A DNA stretch of 64,000 bases from Microvirga pudoricolor (GCF_016892705.1 NZ_JAFEMB010000001.1:868001-932000); one strand, 5' to 3'. Shown: positions 54,612 through 63,867, numbered from the stretch's first letter. Translations and numbers: made by a program. The notes: a model not told the origin generated them from the letters alone.

Positions 54612-55964
54612 TCAGGCCATGACCGGCGACTTTGCGGGAAGCGTCTCACTCGCGGCGTTTCGACCACCAAAAAAGTAATCGGCCTGTTCGCGCCGGAGGT
54701 CATCGCAGAGACGTCCCTCCGGAAGCTCGACATCCGCATAGGACAAGGCTTGGTCCTTCGGGATGTCGCGCTTGAGACGGCAGCCCGGCGCAACGCCGAT
54801 GGGCAAGAGATCCTCGCGGATCGAGGCCTCGGCGTTCTCCGCAACGCCATAGACCATGTAGCCACCCAGCTCGTCGATGGTCTCGCCGGCCTTGAGGTCG
54901 CGCTTGGCCACCGTGATCACCTCGACTAGCGGAGCTCCCAGCGGCGCGATGGCCGCATCGCCGAAGAGGACAGCACGCGCGATGGTGTTGGGGACCTCGA
55001 AATGGCAGAGATGGTAGGGCGTGTAGAAGCAGTAGAGGGGACCTTCGCCCAGTTTATAGAGATTGAGATAGTGGCGCTGCCTCGGGTCCTCGATGGTCCC
55101 CAGGACGAAGACGCCGGGGCCCGGGGAGGCCCCCACCACGTAATCGACGATGCCAGGGCCCTCCAGCAACTCGTCGGCGGAGTAGAGCTGAGCGGCGTCC
55201 TGGATGGGGGTGTTGGCTGGAACCGTGAAGCCGTGCATGCCTCGCTTGGCCACCCGCATCCCCGTGGCATTGGCCACGATGGCCTGCTCGAAGGAAATCT
55301 TGGTGCCGTCCGCGAAGGATGTCACCATGCTGGGCTTCTGGCCCCAGCGACGGGCGAACTCGGCTTGGGTCGTCGGCGTCCGATAAGGATCCTGCAGGCC
55401 TTTGATGTTGCCGCACAGGACGGGACGGACGCCGATTCCCCGAACGAACCGATAGAGATTCATGATGACGCCGGGCTGATCGCCGTCGACATTGGTGTAG
55501 ACGACGCCTGCCTTGTCGGCCTTCACCTTCAGGATCGGTCCCACGGTCCCGTCGAGTTCGGCGTTCATCAGGACCACGTGCTTGCGCGCCTCGATGGCTG
55601 CGAGAACGGCCGGCAGGGCCTCTTCGATGGCGCCCGTCACCTCGAGAAGGACATCGAAGCCGGCAGCCTCGGCCAGCAACATGGGATCGGTGGTGATGAT
55701 GCCCCGGTCCGCCGCAAGCGCCGCCTGGACGTCCGCCCCTGTCGAACAGACCGCGACGTCTTGCTCACCGGCCTCGGCATAGGCCTGCCGTGCCTTGTCC
55801 AGGGTCCGGTTGGCGATGGCGGAGAGCCGGATGCTGCCTTTGAACGCGGTGGCAAGCTGCAGCGCGACACCCCTTGCCATGAAGCCCGCCCCGATCATCG
55901 CGACCCGGATCGGCTTATGCCCTTCTGCGATCCGCCTCGTGAGGGCCGTATCGACGATCATCAT
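54612..55964 (-). CDS. NAD(P)-dependent oxidoreductase with C-terminal SAF domain
   Basis: 450 residues. N-terminal Rossmann motif RVAMIGAGFMARGVALQLAT (about 20-39) resembles homoserine dehydrogenase; the middle contains VVLMNAELDGTVGPILK and GDQPGVIMNLYRF; the C terminus (about 345-420) is a SAF-like module (VITVAKRDLKAGETIDELGG). Such proteins are found next to nucleotide-sugar genes in bacterial polysaccharide loci. The substrate is not established. It is divergent from the RmlC-like gene. Confidence 0.8.
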   Translation of the reverse strand: MMIVDTALTRRIAEGHKPIRVAMIGAGFMARGVALQLATAFKGSIRLSAIANRTLDKARQAYAEAGEQDVAVCSTGADVQAALAADRGIITTDPMLLAEAAGFDVLLEVTGAIEEALPAVLAAIEARKHVVLMNAELDGTVGPILKVKADKAGVVYTNVDGDQPGVIMNLYRFVRGIGVRPVLCGNIKGLQDPYRTPTTQAEFARRWGQKPSMVTSFADGTKISFEQAIVANATGMRVAKRGMHGFTVPANTPIQDAAQLYSADELLEGPGIVDYVVGASPGPGVFVLGTIEDPRQRHYLNLYKLGEGPLYCFYTPYHLCHFEVPNTIARAVLFGDAAIAPLGAPLVEVITVAKRDLKAGETIDELGGYMVYGVAENAEASIREDLLPIGVAPGCRLKRDIPKDQALSYADVELPEGRLCDDLRREQADYFFGGRNAASETLPAKSPVMA

Positions 55965-56084
55965 GGGTCAACTCCATCTCTTTGAACGACTGTGCTGGTT
56001 TGTCTCTTAGGGATTACGTCCTTGCCAAGGCTCGTACCCTGCTGAACATTGGGGGCCTCAGCTCTTCTTCCTCCGAGGGATCCC

Positions 56085-56609
56085 ATGCAGTTCTCGCCGA
56101 CCACCTTGAAAGACGCGATGTTGATCGACATCGAGAAGAGAGGTGACGACAGGGGCTACTTCGCCCGAACCATGTGCAGGGACGAGTTCGCCGCCCATGG
56201 GCTCGTGAGCGAGTTCGTCCAGGCCAACCATTCCTACAACCGGGCGCGGGGCACGCTGCGCGGCATGCACTTCCAGAAGGCCCCTCATGAGGAGGTCAAG
56301 CTGGTGCGCTGCATCCGCGGCGCGATCCTGGACGTGATCATCGACCTGCGGCCCGAGTCTCCGACCTACAGGCAGTGGGAGGGCTTCGAGCTGACGGCCG
56401 AGAACGGCCGCCTGCTCTATGTGCCTGGCGGCTTCGCCCACGGGTTCCAGACGCTGGTCGACGACGTCGATGTCATCTATCAGGTATCGCATCCCTATAC
56501 ACCGGCTGCGGAAGGTGGCGTGCGCTACGACGATCCGGCATTCGGCATCGCTTGGCCCGAGCCCGTGACGGTCATTTCACCGAAGGACGCCGCCTGGGCC
56601 GCCGTTTAG
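56085..56609 (+). CDS. Nucleotide-sugar 3,5-epimerase, RmlC/RfbC family
   Basis: 174 residues from ATG 56085 (GAGGGA 5 nt upstream). RmlC motifs: DDRGYFARTMCRDEFAAHGL, RGTLRGMHFQKAPHEEVKLV with the catalytic His, LLYVPGGFAHGFQTL and YQVSHPYTP with the Tyr. Classical RmlC acts on dTDP-4-keto sugars; here the neighbouring cytidylyltransferase suggests a CDP-4-keto sugar. Its stop overlaps that of the convergent epimerase gene by 4 bp. Confidence 0.88.
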   Translation: MQFSPTTLKDAMLIDIEKRGDDRGYFARTMCRDEFAAHGLVSEFVQANHSYNRARGTLRGMHFQKAPHEEVKLVRCIRGAILDVIIDLRPESPTYRQWEGFELTAENGRLLYVPGGFAHGFQTLVDDVDVIYQVSHPYTPAAEGGVRYDDPAFGIAWPEPVTVISPKDAAWAAV

Positions 56610-57664
56610 GCGGCCACCGAGGCTGGGATCTTGGCGCCCATGGCGGTCCAGAAGAGACGCTGGTCCACCTGGGCTGTCTCCTGGAGATACTTCAGCTCCA
56701 GCAGACGCGTGAACGGCGAGGCCGTGAACATCTCCTTGGTCAAGCCGATATGCTCGAAGACCGTACGCAGCTGGTCGGCGCCTCGTTCGGCGTTCCAGCG
56801 GCAACGGAAGTTCGGCATATGCTCCCGGATCTTGGCGAACGAGACCCGATAGCTCCGGGTATCACCCCCGTCGGTGCCGAGGGACAGTTCGCATCCCGGA
56901 AACGTGGAGGCCACGATCTCGGCGATTTCCTTCACGCGGTAGTTTTGCGCGTCGTCGCCAACGTTGAAGGCCTGCCCGGCAACCGCTTCACGCGGTGCTT
57001 CCAGAGCGCAAAGGATGGCCTCGCAGATGTCCTCGATGTGAACGATCGGCCGCCAGGGCGATCCGTCGCTCGTCATCCGGATTTCCTTGTAAGCCCAGGC
57101 CCATCCGGCCAGATTGTTGAGGACCAGGTCGAAGCGCTGACGCGGGCTTGCTCCGAACGCGGTCGCATTGCGCAGGAAGACCGGAGCGAAGTGCTCATCC
57201 GTCATCGCGCCGACGTCCCGCTCGACCAGGACCTTGCACCGCGCGTAGGCGGTTTGCGGATTGACCTGTGAGGTCTCCGTCCGGACATCGTCGCCTCCAG
57301 CGCCATAGATGCTGCAGGACGACGCATAGATGAAGCGCGGGATGCCGGCGCGGCGGGCCGCTTCGGCCAGCCTCACGGACCCGAGATGATTGATCATCGA
57401 CGTCAGCTCAGGGTCGTTCTCCCCGAGCGGATCGTTCGACAATTCCGCCAGATGCACGAAGGCGTCGAAGCCTTCGAGGTCCTCCGCCGTCACCTGACGA
57501 ATGTCCTTGGTCATCACCATGGGCCGGGTGCGGTGATCGTTGAACAGCCAGCCGCGACGATAAAAGCCGGTATCAAGGCCGACTGCCTCATGCCCGCGCT
57601 CGAGCAGCTTCGGGCCCAAGATGGCACCAATGTATCCGTCGGCTCCGGTGAATAGAACCTTCAT
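56606..57664 (-). CDS. NAD-dependent epimerase/dehydratase (extended SDR), nucleotide-sugar
   Basis: 352 residues. Cofactor motif VLFTGADGYIGAILGPKLLE at the N terminus; catalytic Ser in IYASSCSIYGAGG and the YxxxK in TAYARCKVLVER. A substrate-side segment is RFDLVLNNLAGWAWAYKE. The family includes 4-epimerases, 4-reductases and 4,6-dehydratases. Transcribed just downstream of the glucose-1-phosphate cytidylyltransferase gene (27-bp gap), so it likely acts on a CDP-sugar. Confidence 0.87.
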   Translation of the reverse strand: MKVLFTGADGYIGAILGPKLLERGHEAVGLDTGFYRRGWLFNDHRTRPMVMTKDIRQVTAEDLEGFDAFVHLAELSNDPLGENDPELTSMINHLGSVRLAEAARRAGIPRFIYASSCSIYGAGGDDVRTETSQVNPQTAYARCKVLVERDVGAMTDEHFAPVFLRNATAFGASPRQRFDLVLNNLAGWAWAYKEIRMTSDGSPWRPIVHIEDICEAILCALEAPREAVAGQAFNVGDDAQNYRVKEIAEIVASTFPGCELSLGTDGGDTRSYRVSFAKIREHMPNFRCRWNAERGADQLRTVFEHIGLTKEMFTASPFTRLLELKYLQETAQVDQRLFWTAMGAKIPASVAA

Positions 57665-57691
57665 GTCATCCTCAGCTTTCGTTCGGGGTTT

Positions 57692-58513
57692 TCAGCGCGA
57701 GGCCGTCGTCTCATGGGCGGGCGCAGGCATTTTGGCATCGCGCCACACGTACCAGGGAGCCTTTCCGCTGTCCCACAGCTCCTGCAAAAGATGCTTGTCG
57801 CGCAGCGTATCCATGTTCTGCCAGTACCCCTGGTGGCGATACACGGCCAACTGATCCTCGGAAACGAGGCGACGCATGGGCTCCTGCTCCCAAACCGTGT
57901 CGTCTCCGTCGATCAGGTCGAACACGGCCGGCTCCAGCACGAAGAACCCGCCATTGATGATGTGGCCGTCCATGCCGGACTTCTCACGAAATCCCGTTAC
58001 GCGGGGGCGATCGGAGGACAGGTCGAGAGCGCCGAAACGACCCGGCTGAGCGACGGCCGTCACCGTCGCTAGGGCAGCCTGCTGCCTGTGGAACTGGATA
58101 AGGGAACTGATGTCGATGTCGCTGACGCCATCGCCGTATGTCAGACAGAACGGCTCGTCACCGACGTAGTCGCGCATCCGTTTGATGCGACCGCCCGTCA
58201 TCGTGTTCAGGCCGGTGTCCACGAGGGTCACGCGCCATGGCTCGGCAGCCGCCCGGTGAACGTCGACCGTGTTGTTGCGAAGGTCGACCGTTACATCTGA
58301 ATTGCGTTCGAAGTACTCTAGAAAGTATTTCTTGATCAGGTGACCTTTGTAGCCGCAGCAGATCATGAAGTCGGTCAACCCGTGATGGGCGTAAAGCTTC
58401 ATGATGTGCCAGAGGATTGGCCTGCCGCCGATTTCGACGAGGGGCTTCGGCAGGGTAACCGTTTCTTCGCTGATCCGCGTTCCGAACCCGCCCGCCAGAA
58501 TGACGACCTTCAT
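57692..58513 (-). CDS. rfbF: Glucose-1-phosphate cytidylyltransferase
   Basis: 273 residues from ATG 58513 (GAGGAGAG 3-4 nt upstream; upstream in-frame ATG less likely). The nucleotidyltransferase motif MKVVILAGGFGTRISEET with PKPLVEIGGRPILWHIMK, then GYKGHLIKKYFLEY, TYGDGVSDIDI with the metal Asp, and INGGFFVLEP are characteristic of RfbF. It makes CDP-glucose from CTP and glucose-1-phosphate, the entry to CDP-dideoxy and C-methyl sugars. The usual partner RfbG is not in the window. Confidence 0.93.
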   Translation of the reverse strand: MKVVILAGGFGTRISEETVTLPKPLVEIGGRPILWHIMKLYAHHGLTDFMICCGYKGHLIKKYFLEYFERNSDVTVDLRNNTVDVHRAAAEPWRVTLVDTGLNTMTGGRIKRMRDYVGDEPFCLTYGDGVSDIDISSLIQFHRQQAALATVTAVAQPGRFGALDLSSDRPRVTGFREKSGMDGHIINGGFFVLEPAVFDLIDGDDTVWEQEPMRRLVSEDQLAVYRHQGYWQNMDTLRDKHLLQELWDSGKAPWYVWRDAKMPAPAHETTASR

Positions 58514-59025
58514 GATCTCTCCTCGGTCAAGCAAATTCATGCTTGTCTAGTCACAGCCCCGCCGATAGGTTCTCGTAGAAAGTATTGTTCTTGATTTCGA
58601 GCAATCCGTGTGAATTTAAACTGCACTTTTGAAAATTCGCATTATCAAATGTTTGATCGTTCCCAGTCTTACAGGTGGAGCAGCGCCTCATTCGTGGTAA
58701 TCACAGCCCCTCCAGCAAACGAGGTTGCCAGAGCACAAATTCCGATACCGATGGTGTCGCTGGCATACTCAGCGAGGAAACCGCTTCCTTCATGGTCATT
58801 CGGCAAAGCGGAATGGGACCTTACGATCATGTGAACGGGGAGCCTTGGGCGCAAGCGCGCGGAAGGGCCACCAAGCTGCGGGAGTCGCCAGAACCGCAGC
58901 GATCGCAGAGCTGCCCGGGTTTGCGCGATCAATTCGGAGTAGTCCCGGATACTCTCGACCTACCTCTTACGGTAGATTCGGGTTTGTGATAAGCAACGAA
59001 GCTCTCATTTCAGGCTTGGAGCTCT
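58514..59025. other. Intergenic region between divergent rfbF and glycosyltransferase genes
   Basis: 512 bp. 58560-58680 is distinctly AT-richer than its surroundings and may hold promoters. Short frames exist on both strands (for example leftward 58669-58932) but none has a ribosome-binding site or recognisable product; a decayed gene is possible. Confidence 0.5.
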
Positions 59026-60204
59026 ATGGTCATGTCAGCCCCGAGGATCCTGCTGGCTTCCAACTTCAACGCTTGGCGCGAACCCTTCAACAGTCAGAGC
59101 TTCGAATTCTTCGACGTCATCTCGTCGGTCGAGGCCGTCGATGTCATCGCTCCGTTCGGCAGACCCTATACGGATGGCTGGAAAACGAGGCCAAGTCCGC
59201 ACTTCCTGGCCAGCGACCTTGCCTATCGACTAGCATCAGCAGCCAAGACGTTTTTAGGCCTCCCACGCGTTCCGAGCTTCAGCCCGGTCTCGGTCGAGAA
59301 GGACTATGACCTGTTCTTCTACATGTGCCAGTTCCCGAACGATCTCGCGAACCTGCAAAACATCAAGGGCTGGCGCAAGCGATCGAAGAAGGCGGCGGCC
59401 TTCGTTCTGGAGAGCTGGTCGAGCCTGTTTCATACCACGCGTGGCGAACTTAAGCTTCTCGACGACTTCGATCATGTCTTTGTCCTCAACAAATCGAGCA
59501 TTGAGGCTCTGGGATCCTACACGAAGGCGCCCTGCTCGTTCCTGGCGACGGCTGCCGATTGCCTGAAGGCAAGTCCCTTCCCAAATCCGCCTCGTCGCGA
59601 CGTGGACGTTTACAGCATGGGACGGCGCTCCCCGGTCATTCATGACCAGCTCCTGCGCATGATGCAGGACGATGGCCGCTTCTACGTTTATGACGTTTGG
59701 AAGCACGGTGTGGTGCCCGACTGGCGGTCGAGCCGCGCGCTGACGATGAACTTGATCAAGCGCAGCAAGTTCTTCATCGCCTATGACCACACGGTCTCCA
59801 GCGGCTTGAAGATCAAGAAGGCCGGCGAAGAGCGCTCGTTGTCGACCCGGTACTTCGAGGGAGCGGCCGGCGGAGCCGTCATGCTGGGATCGAGGCCCGA
59901 CTGCCCGGAGTTCGACGAGTATTTCGACTGGACCGATGCGGTGATCGACCTCCCGCTCGACGTCGATGACGTGCCCGCGTTTCTTCGGAAGCTGGAACGC
60001 GATCCCGATCGGCTCTACCAGGCGAGCCACTCCAATGCGGTTCAGTCCCTGTTGCGCCACGACTGGTCTCATCGCTGGGCACAGGTTCTGGCCACATTCG
60101 ACATGCCCGCCGCGAAGGCGCACGAGGCACGCCTCGAATCCTTATCGAGGACGGCCGAGGCAGCACAGCAGAGACGGCCTATGACCTTTGCGGCTTCGGC
60201 CTAG
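59026..60204 (+). CDS. Glycosyltransferase-like protein (CgeB/group-1 type)
   Basis: 392 residues from ATG 59026 (GGAG 4 nt upstream) or ATG 59032. A GT-B-like fold is suggested: N-terminal half with EKDYDLFFYMCQFPNDLANL, C-terminal half with SMGRRSPVIHDQLLRM, then LSTRYFEGAAGGAVMLGSRP, the CgeB-like motif ahead of the acidic donor-site region. It likely transfers a sugar to a surface polysaccharide, in line with the nucleotide-sugar genes beside it. Acceptor and donor unknown. Confidence 0.75.
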   Translation: MVMSAPRILLASNFNAWREPFNSQSFEFFDVISSVEAVDVIAPFGRPYTDGWKTRPSPHFLASDLAYRLASAAKTFLGLPRVPSFSPVSVEKDYDLFFYMCQFPNDLANLQNIKGWRKRSKKAAAFVLESWSSLFHTTRGELKLLDDFDHVFVLNKSSIEALGSYTKAPCSFLATAADCLKASPFPNPPRRDVDVYSMGRRSPVIHDQLLRMMQDDGRFYVYDVWKHGVVPDWRSSRALTMNLIKRSKFFIAYDHTVSSGLKIKKAGEERSLSTRYFEGAAGGAVMLGSRPDCPEFDEYFDWTDAVIDLPLDVDDVPAFLRKLERDPDRLYQASHSNAVQSLLRHDWSHRWAQVLATFDMPAAKAHEARLESLSRTAEAAQQRRPMTFAASA

Positions 60205-60230
60205 AAATCTTCGAGCGGAGCCTCCTCCAG

Positions 60231-61586
60231 TCAGGGCCGGGTGGGGTCGAAATGCGTATGCAGCTTGTGGCCGTAGCCGCCATAATGCCTCTGCAGCGTC
60301 TCCGAGCCGGCCGCGAAGGCGGTCACCCGCTGAGGAAACCGCGTTTCGAACATGAAGGCCATCGTGCCTTCAAGCTTATGAGGCTTCAGCTCCACATTGC
60401 CGGCCTTCTCGAAAGCTTCCACATCCGGCCCGTGGGGCAGCATCGTGTTGTGAAGCGAGATGCCGCCTGGGACGAAACCTTGGGGCTTGGCATCGTATTG
60501 TCCGTAAACCAGGCCCATGAACTCGCTCATGACGTTCATGTGATACCAGGGCGGCCGAAACGTATTCTCGGCCACCAGCCAGCGGTCGGAGAAGATGACG
60601 AAATCCACGTTCGCCGTCCCGGGTGTTTCCGATGGCGATGTCAGAACCGTGAAGATCGACGGATCCGCATGGTCGTAGAGAACGGGCCCCACGGGAGAGT
60701 ACCGCCGCAGGTCGTATTTGTAGGGCGCATAGTTGCCGTGCCATGCGACCACGTCGAGGGGCGAGCGATCGATCTCGCAAGCCCAAATTGACCCACACCA
60801 TTTGACATACATGCGAGAGGGCGCTTTACGGTCCTCGAAAGCGGCGACGGGAGTCAGGAAATCGCGGGGATTGGCCAGGCAGTTGGCTCCGATCGGACCG
60901 CGCTCGGGCAACGTGAACGCTCCACCGTAATTCTCGCAGATGTAGCCACGCGCAGGCCCGTCGATCAGTTCGACCCGCATTTTCACACCGCGCGGAATGA
61001 CGGCGATTTCGCCAGGTTCGATCTCGATGATGCCGAACTCGGTCCAGAGGCGGAGACTGCCCTGCTGCGGCACGAACAGCAATTCGCCATCGGCATTGTA
61101 GAAGTATTCGTCCTCCATCGAGCGCGTGACGAGGTAGACATGAGCGCCCATGCCGGCCTGGCTGCCCGCATCTCCGGCCGTGGTGATCGAGTGCACGCCT
61201 TCGACGAAGCTGACCGGCTCGGCGGGAAGCGGCAGAGGATCCCACCGCATCGGGGCAATCGGAACATCGACCTCGGGCGCCGGCGCCGTCCGCCAGAACC
61301 CTGCATCCACTTTCTCAAAGTGCCCCCAATGCGAAACCGTCGGGCGGATCCGATAGAGCCATGACCTTTCATTCGTCGTGCGCGGCGCGGTGAAGGGCGA
61401 GCCGCTCAGTTGCTCGGCATAGAGGCCATACGCGCATTTCTGGGGAGAATTCCGGCCAATGGGCAGCGCCCCCGGCAGGGCCTCCGTTTCGAACCCGTTT
61501 CCGAAGCCGGACATGTAATCCCGCCGGATCGCGCTCTCGACCCGCTCCGCGCCGGATGCCCGCTGCGCCATATCCTGCATATTCAT
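60231..61586 (-). CDS. hmgA: Homogentisate 1,2-dioxygenase
   Basis: 451 residues, full length. N-terminal [19 protein letters not shown] is the family start signature. Iron ligands are the His and Glu of [14 protein letters not shown] and the His of [12 protein letters not shown]. It cleaves homogentisate to maleylacetoacetate in phenylalanine/tyrosine degradation. The next enzymes (isomerase, fumarylacetoacetase) are not in the window. It is divergent from a MarR regulator, with a palindrome in between. Confidence 0.96.
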   Translation of the reverse strand: MNMQDMAQRASGAERVESAIRRDYMSGFGNGFETEALPGALPIGRNSPQKCAYGLYAEQLSGSPFTAPRTTNERSWLYRIRPTVSHWGHFEKVDAGFWRTAPAPEVDVPIAPMRWDPLPLPAEPVSFVEGVHSITTAGDAGSQAGMGAHVYLVTRSMEDEYFYNADGELLFVPQQGSLRLWTEFGIIEIEPGEIAVIPRGVKMRVELIDGPARGYICENYGGAFTLPERGPIGANCLANPRDFLTPVAAFEDRKAPSRMYVKWCGSIWACEIDRSPLDVVAWHGNYAPYKYDLRRYSPVGPVLYDHADPSIFTVLTSPSETPGTANVDFVIFSDRWLVAENTFRPPWYHMNVMSEFMGLVYGQYDAKPQGFVPGGISLHNTMLPHGPDVEAFEKAGNVELKPHKLEGTMAFMFETRFPQRVTAFAAGSETLQRHYGGYGHKLHTHFDPTRP

Positions 61587-61608
61587 GGTGCCGACCTCGC
61601 TGAAATCC

Positions 61609-61622
61609 GTTACATGTGTAAC
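61609..61622. promoter_or_regulatory. Putative MarR operator between hmgA and its regulator
   Basis: GTTACA and TGTAAC are perfect inverted arms around TG (61609-61622), 23 bp upstream of hmgA and 26 bp upstream of the regulator. A further half-site TTGTAAC follows at about 61631. Confidence 0.6.
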
Positions 61623-61647
61623 CGTCTATTTTGTAACTAACAACGCG

Positions 61648-62067
61648 ATGATCAAGCTCGACCTCGAGGACTTCCTTCCATACCGGCTCAACCGGGCGAG
61701 CACTGCTGTCTCCCAGGCTTTCCGGACCGTCTATGGCCCACACCATGACCTGACCATCCCCGAATGGCGCGTTCTGGCGACCCTGGGGCAGTTCGACGAG
61801 ATGGGAGCGAAGGCCATCGGGGCCCACTCGTCCATGCACAAGACGAAAGTCAGCCGGGCCGTCAGGGCCCTGGAGGAGCGCCGCTGGCTGCGACGGCGGG
61901 AGAGCCAGGAGGATCGCCGAGAGGAGATCTTGTCCCTGTCGCCGCTTGGTCGACAGGCCTATGACGATATCGTCCCTCGAGCCCTGGCCTTCGAGGCCCG
62001 CTTGATGTCCTCCCTTGGCCCCGACGCCAGCGCCTTGATTAGGGCCCTCGACAAGCTGTCCCGCTGA
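61648..62067 (+). CDS. hmgR: MarR-family transcriptional regulator, probable homogentisate-pathway repressor
   Basis: 139 residues from ATG 61648; the frame opens upstream across the operator, so the later start is preferred. Winged HTH with LTIPEWRVLATLGQFDEMGA, SMHKTKVSRAVRALEERRWL and wing RRESQEDRREEIL. Divergence from hmgA with a shared palindrome argues that it represses hmgA; the symbol is by analogy only. Confidence 0.83.
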   Translation: MIKLDLEDFLPYRLNRASTAVSQAFRTVYGPHHDLTIPEWRVLATLGQFDEMGAKAIGAHSSMHKTKVSRAVRALEERRWLRRRESQEDRREEILSLSPLGRQAYDDIVPRALAFEARLMSSLGPDASALIRALDKLSR

Positions 62068-62070
62068 TCG

Positions 62071-62109
62071 GGCTGCCGAGGGAGGACATCAAGGGCTCCC
62101 TCGGCAGCC
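62071..62109. terminator. Bidirectional terminator between convergent genes
   Basis: GGCTGCCGAGGGA (62071-62083) and TCCCTCGGCAGCC (62097-62109) form a perfect 13-bp stem with a 13-nt loop, followed on the + strand by TTTT at 62117-62120. It lies exactly between the marR and sigma-factor stops. Confidence 0.75.
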
Positions 62110-62119
62110 TGCGCCCTTT

Positions 62120-63388
62120 TCAAGCGAGCCCTGCGCCGAAGCCCTGGGCGTCCGTCATCAGCCTGTCGAGATGCATCCGGATGTGGTCGGCTTCCGCGGC
62201 CGTGCGGGCGAGCCCGATGGCCCGGTCGAAGGCGGTTTTCGCTTCCCCATGACGGCCGGTCTGAAGCAGGAGCGCGCCTTGGACTCCGAAGAAATGGAAA
62301 TAATCGGACAGTTGCGCCTCCAGCGGCCCGATCAGGGACAGCGCCGCATCGGGGCCGTGAACCTTGGCGTGGGCCACCGCCCGGTTGAGCGTGACGACGG
62401 GAGAGGGCTGAAGGCGCTCCAGGCTGGCGTAGAGCCGGTCGATCTGCGCCCAGTCCGTTTCCTCGGGCCGCGCGGCCCGCGCATGGAGCGCCGCGATGGC
62501 GGCCTGGACCTGGTAGGGTCCGGGCTTTCGATGCCGCATCGCCTTGTCGACCAATGCCAGCCCCTCGCCGATGAGCTTCCGGTCCCACGATGCCCTGTCC
62601 TGGTCCTCCAAAAGCACCACGGAGCCGTTCGCGGCATATCGGGCTGGAGCGCGAGAATGCTGGAGCAGGAGCAGAGCCAAGAGGCCCATGACCTCGGGCT
62701 CGGTTTGGAAGAGGCGCAAGAGGAGCCGCGCCAGCCGGATGGCCTCGTCGCAGAGCTGAGCCCGCATCGGTACGGCATCGTCCGCAGCGGAATAACCGTC
62801 GTTGAACAGGAGGTAGACCATGGCCATGACGGCGGCGAGCCGTTCGGAGCGCTCCACGGCTCCGGGCGGCTCGAACGGTACGCCGGCCCGTGCCACGCGC
62901 CCTTTCGCGCGGGTGATGCGCTGCTCCATGGCACTCTCGCTGACCAGGAAGGCCCGCGCGATCTGCCTCACGGAAAAACCCGACACGACCCGCAACGCCA
63001 TCGCGATCTGCTGGGTCGCGGGCAGCTCGGGATGACAGCAGATGAACAGGAGGCGCAGGACGTCGTCCCGGTAGTGAGCGCCGTCGAGGCGTTCGGCGAG
63101 CGCGTCCTCGGCATTGCCAAGGTCGGAGATCCGCTCCTCCTCCGGCAGTGCTTCGAGCCGGCTGCGCTTGCGCGCATGGTCGAGGGCGGCGTTGCGTCCG
63201 ACCAGGATGAGCCAGGCCGCAGGATCGCGGGGCGGCCCGTTCACGGGCCAATTCTTGAGCGCACGAAGGCAAGCCTCCTGGAACGCTTCCTCGGCCGTGT
63301 CGAGATCCCGAAAATAGCGAAGGAGGGCGCCCAGGGCCTGGGGACGGGCCGACGTCAGCGCTGCGTCGATCCAGGCCAGTTCCGTCAC
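62120..63388 (-). CDS. ECF sigma factor, ECF42-like, with C-terminal TPR-like extension
   Basis: 422 residues, more than twice an ordinary ECF sigma. Sigma-2 region includes LLRYFRDLDTAEEAFQEACL (about 23-42); sigma-4 is QIAMALRVVSGFSVRQIARA with the HTH continuing FLVSESAMEQRITRAKGRV. The remaining ~230 residues are helical and repeat-like. This size and its overlap (4 bp) with a DGPF/YciI gene are the known hallmarks of group ECF42, in which the C-terminal extension is required for activity and no anti-sigma factor is encoded. Confidence 0.9.
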   Translation of the reverse strand: MTELAWIDAALTSARPQALGALLRYFRDLDTAEEAFQEACLRALKNWPVNGPPRDPAAWLILVGRNAALDHARKRSRLEALPEEERISDLGNAEDALAERLDGAHYRDDVLRLLFICCHPELPATQQIAMALRVVSGFSVRQIARAFLVSESAMEQRITRAKGRVARAGVPFEPPGAVERSERLAAVMAMVYLLFNDGYSAADDAVPMRAQLCDEAIRLARLLLRLFQTEPEVMGLLALLLLQHSRAPARYAANGSVVLLEDQDRASWDRKLIGEGLALVDKAMRHRKPGPYQVQAAIAALHARAARPEETDWAQIDRLYASLERLQPSPVVTLNRAVAHAKVHGPDAALSLIGPLEAQLSDYFHFFGVQGALLLQTGRHGEAKTAFDRAIGLARTAAEADHIRMHLDRLMTDAQGFGAGLA

Positions 63389-63756
63389 GCCGCTTCGCCT
63401 CCCGGATTGAAGGAGCTGATCGGCCTCAACTCGAAGGCTCCGGCGGAGCCACTGGCCTTCGCCAGATCCTGGGCGACCGCGATGGCATCATCGAGGGTCT
63501 CGCAATCCACCACGTAGAAGCCCAGGAGCTGCTCCTTGGTCTCGGCAAAGGGCCCGTCGATGACCAGGGCCTCCCGGCCTTTCCGGATCGTCGTGGCTGC
63601 CGTGGTCGGAAGGAGACGCGCTACGGGACCGAGGCGTCCCTTCTCGGCCAGCTTGTCCTGAACCGCTCCAAGCCGGGCCATCACCGCCGCGTCCTCGTCC
63701 TTGGTCCAGGAGCCGACGACGTCTTCCGAATCGTAACAGAGAATGGCGTAACGCAT
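63385..63756 (-). CDS. DGPF/YciI-family protein, partner of the ECF42-like sigma factor
   Basis: 123 residues from ATG 63756, matching the usual family start (RYAILCYDSED); ATG 63771 is open but poorly spaced. The namesake motif IDGPFAETKEQLLGF is present, with the C-terminal helix TLDDAIAVAQDLAK. Ferredoxin-like fold of the YciI group; function in ECF42 systems is unknown. It precedes and overlaps the sigma gene, so the two are co-expressed. Confidence 0.88.
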   Translation of the reverse strand: MRYAILCYDSEDVVGSWTKDEDAAVMARLGAVQDKLAEKGRLGPVARLLPTTAATTIRKGREALVIDGPFAETKEQLLGFYVVDCETLDDAIAVAQDLAKASGSAGAFELRPISSFNPGGEAA

Positions 63757-63867
63757 GGAAAATGATCTCATCACCCTGAAAGACGGGTGACAATGTCCTG
63801 ATCCGACAGGACCCGCAAATAAATTTGCGGCCAGGGCCCGCAGGCGAGGGCTCAGATGACCGAGGGG

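Noticed and set aside
58669-58932. Leftward 87-codon frame in the rfbF-glycosyltransferase gap
   Set aside because: Not similar to any family I know and without start signals; kept only as part of the unexplained gap.
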